Shown here piece by piece: positions 63,808-64,000 of a stretch of DNA of 64,000 nucleotides. The translations under genes and the position numbers were made by a program. Position 1 is the stretch's first letter, and every line of letters starts with the position of its first letter. Origin of the DNA: Emiliania huxleyi CCMP1516 (taxonomy: Eukaryota > Haptophyta > Isochrysidales > Noelaerhabdaceae); assembly GCF_000372725.1 (NCBI RefSeq), contig NW_005198751.1:529690-593689 (forward strand). Direction: 5' to 3'. The notes beneath the pieces are model-generated. The model searched no databases, was not told where the DNA came from, and was given only the letters and a program-made list of their open reading frames with translations.

Positions 63808-64000
63808 GGAAGGCAGACGGTCGCTGCAGTTCGAGGATGAAGACGCTACAGTTCGAGGATGAAGACGCTACAGGCTCCGCGCTTGCCTGCGTGAGCGCGG
63901 GCAGGCGCCTGGCTGGCACTGTGGGCCGAGGACGTACGAGCTTGCAAAAGTCCTGTGCTTGGGTAATAATGCGAGACGCGTCCTCTCATATCGGACGCAG

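Overview
The window is nuclear DNA of a G+C-rich unicellular eukaryote, most likely a haptophyte alga of the Emiliania type. Evidence: conserved eukaryotic proteins (RNA polymerase II largest subunit with a YSPTSPA tail, WDR82, NOL9/GRC3, a DDX42-type helicase) are broken up by many short introns, a large share with GC-AG borders. RCC1 and kelch paralogues, Pro-rich/Cys-rich secreted proteins and glycosyltransferase-like proteins with a Cys-rich insert fit the same kind of organism. The assignment is inference. There is one 100-base assembly gap (14650-14749). I saw no rRNA, tRNA or CRISPR locus.

Layout. 1-3460 (-): DDX42-type RNA helicase, cut by the left edge. 4470-4871 (-): small secreted EF-hand protein. 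6644-9410 (+): an RCC1-repeat protein and an F-box/RCC1 paralogue with a hairpin-rich MITE between them. 10817-12017 (-): frame-broken F-box/kelch gene. 12344-15549 (+): NOL9/GRC3 polynucleotide kinase, converging on RPB1 (16019-22580, -), with WDR82 behind it (23008-24045, -). 25938-28089 (-): amino-acid/polyamine transporter. 29062-30420 (+): glycosyltransferase-like protein. 31245-33220 (-): PdxT-PdxS fusion (vitamin B6 synthesis). 33519-35152 (-): Gfo/Idh/MocA oxidoreductase, divergent from a complete NAD(P) transhydrogenase (35346-39691, +). 40348-41676 (-): fucosyltransferase-like protein. 41770-42285 (+): kelch fragment. 42561-46201 (-): ABCG half-transporter. 46303-48825 (+): LINE-type endonuclease ORF without reverse transcriptase. 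48782-49609 (-): secreted Cys/Pro-rich protein. 51432-53139: two interlocking inverted-repeat elements. 53477-56017 (-): TPR-sulfotransferase. 58052-60203 (-): hypothetical membrane protein. 61484-63807 (-): Pro-rich extracellular protein with a zinc-metalloprotease module.

The main result is about introns. In the helicase gene at least seven introns lie between two near-identical direct repeats of the flanking coding sequence, and in five with a single unit and no indels the intron length equals the repeat period exactly (108, 69, 74, 68 nt; 6 x 66 nt for a tandem array). Donor and acceptor are the same position in the two repeats, so splicing restores one uninterrupted copy. This is what intron birth by short tandem or target-site duplication should leave behind. 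The same signature occurs in the ABCG transporter (33-nt perfect repeat), the transhydrogenase, RPB1, the amino-acid transporter and perhaps NOL9. One helicase intron holds a decayed copy of the uninterrupted coding sequence across its own splice junction. In RPB1 the C-terminal heptads sit on repeated 42-nt or 84-nt exons separated by paralogous 71-75-nt introns.

Functional links are modest: RPB1 and WDR82 both act at the polymerase II tail; the PLP synthase, oxidoreductase and transhydrogenase form a compact metabolic group with a 193-bp divergent promoter; NOL9, WDR82 and ABCG share an upstream sequence motif that may be a promoter element.
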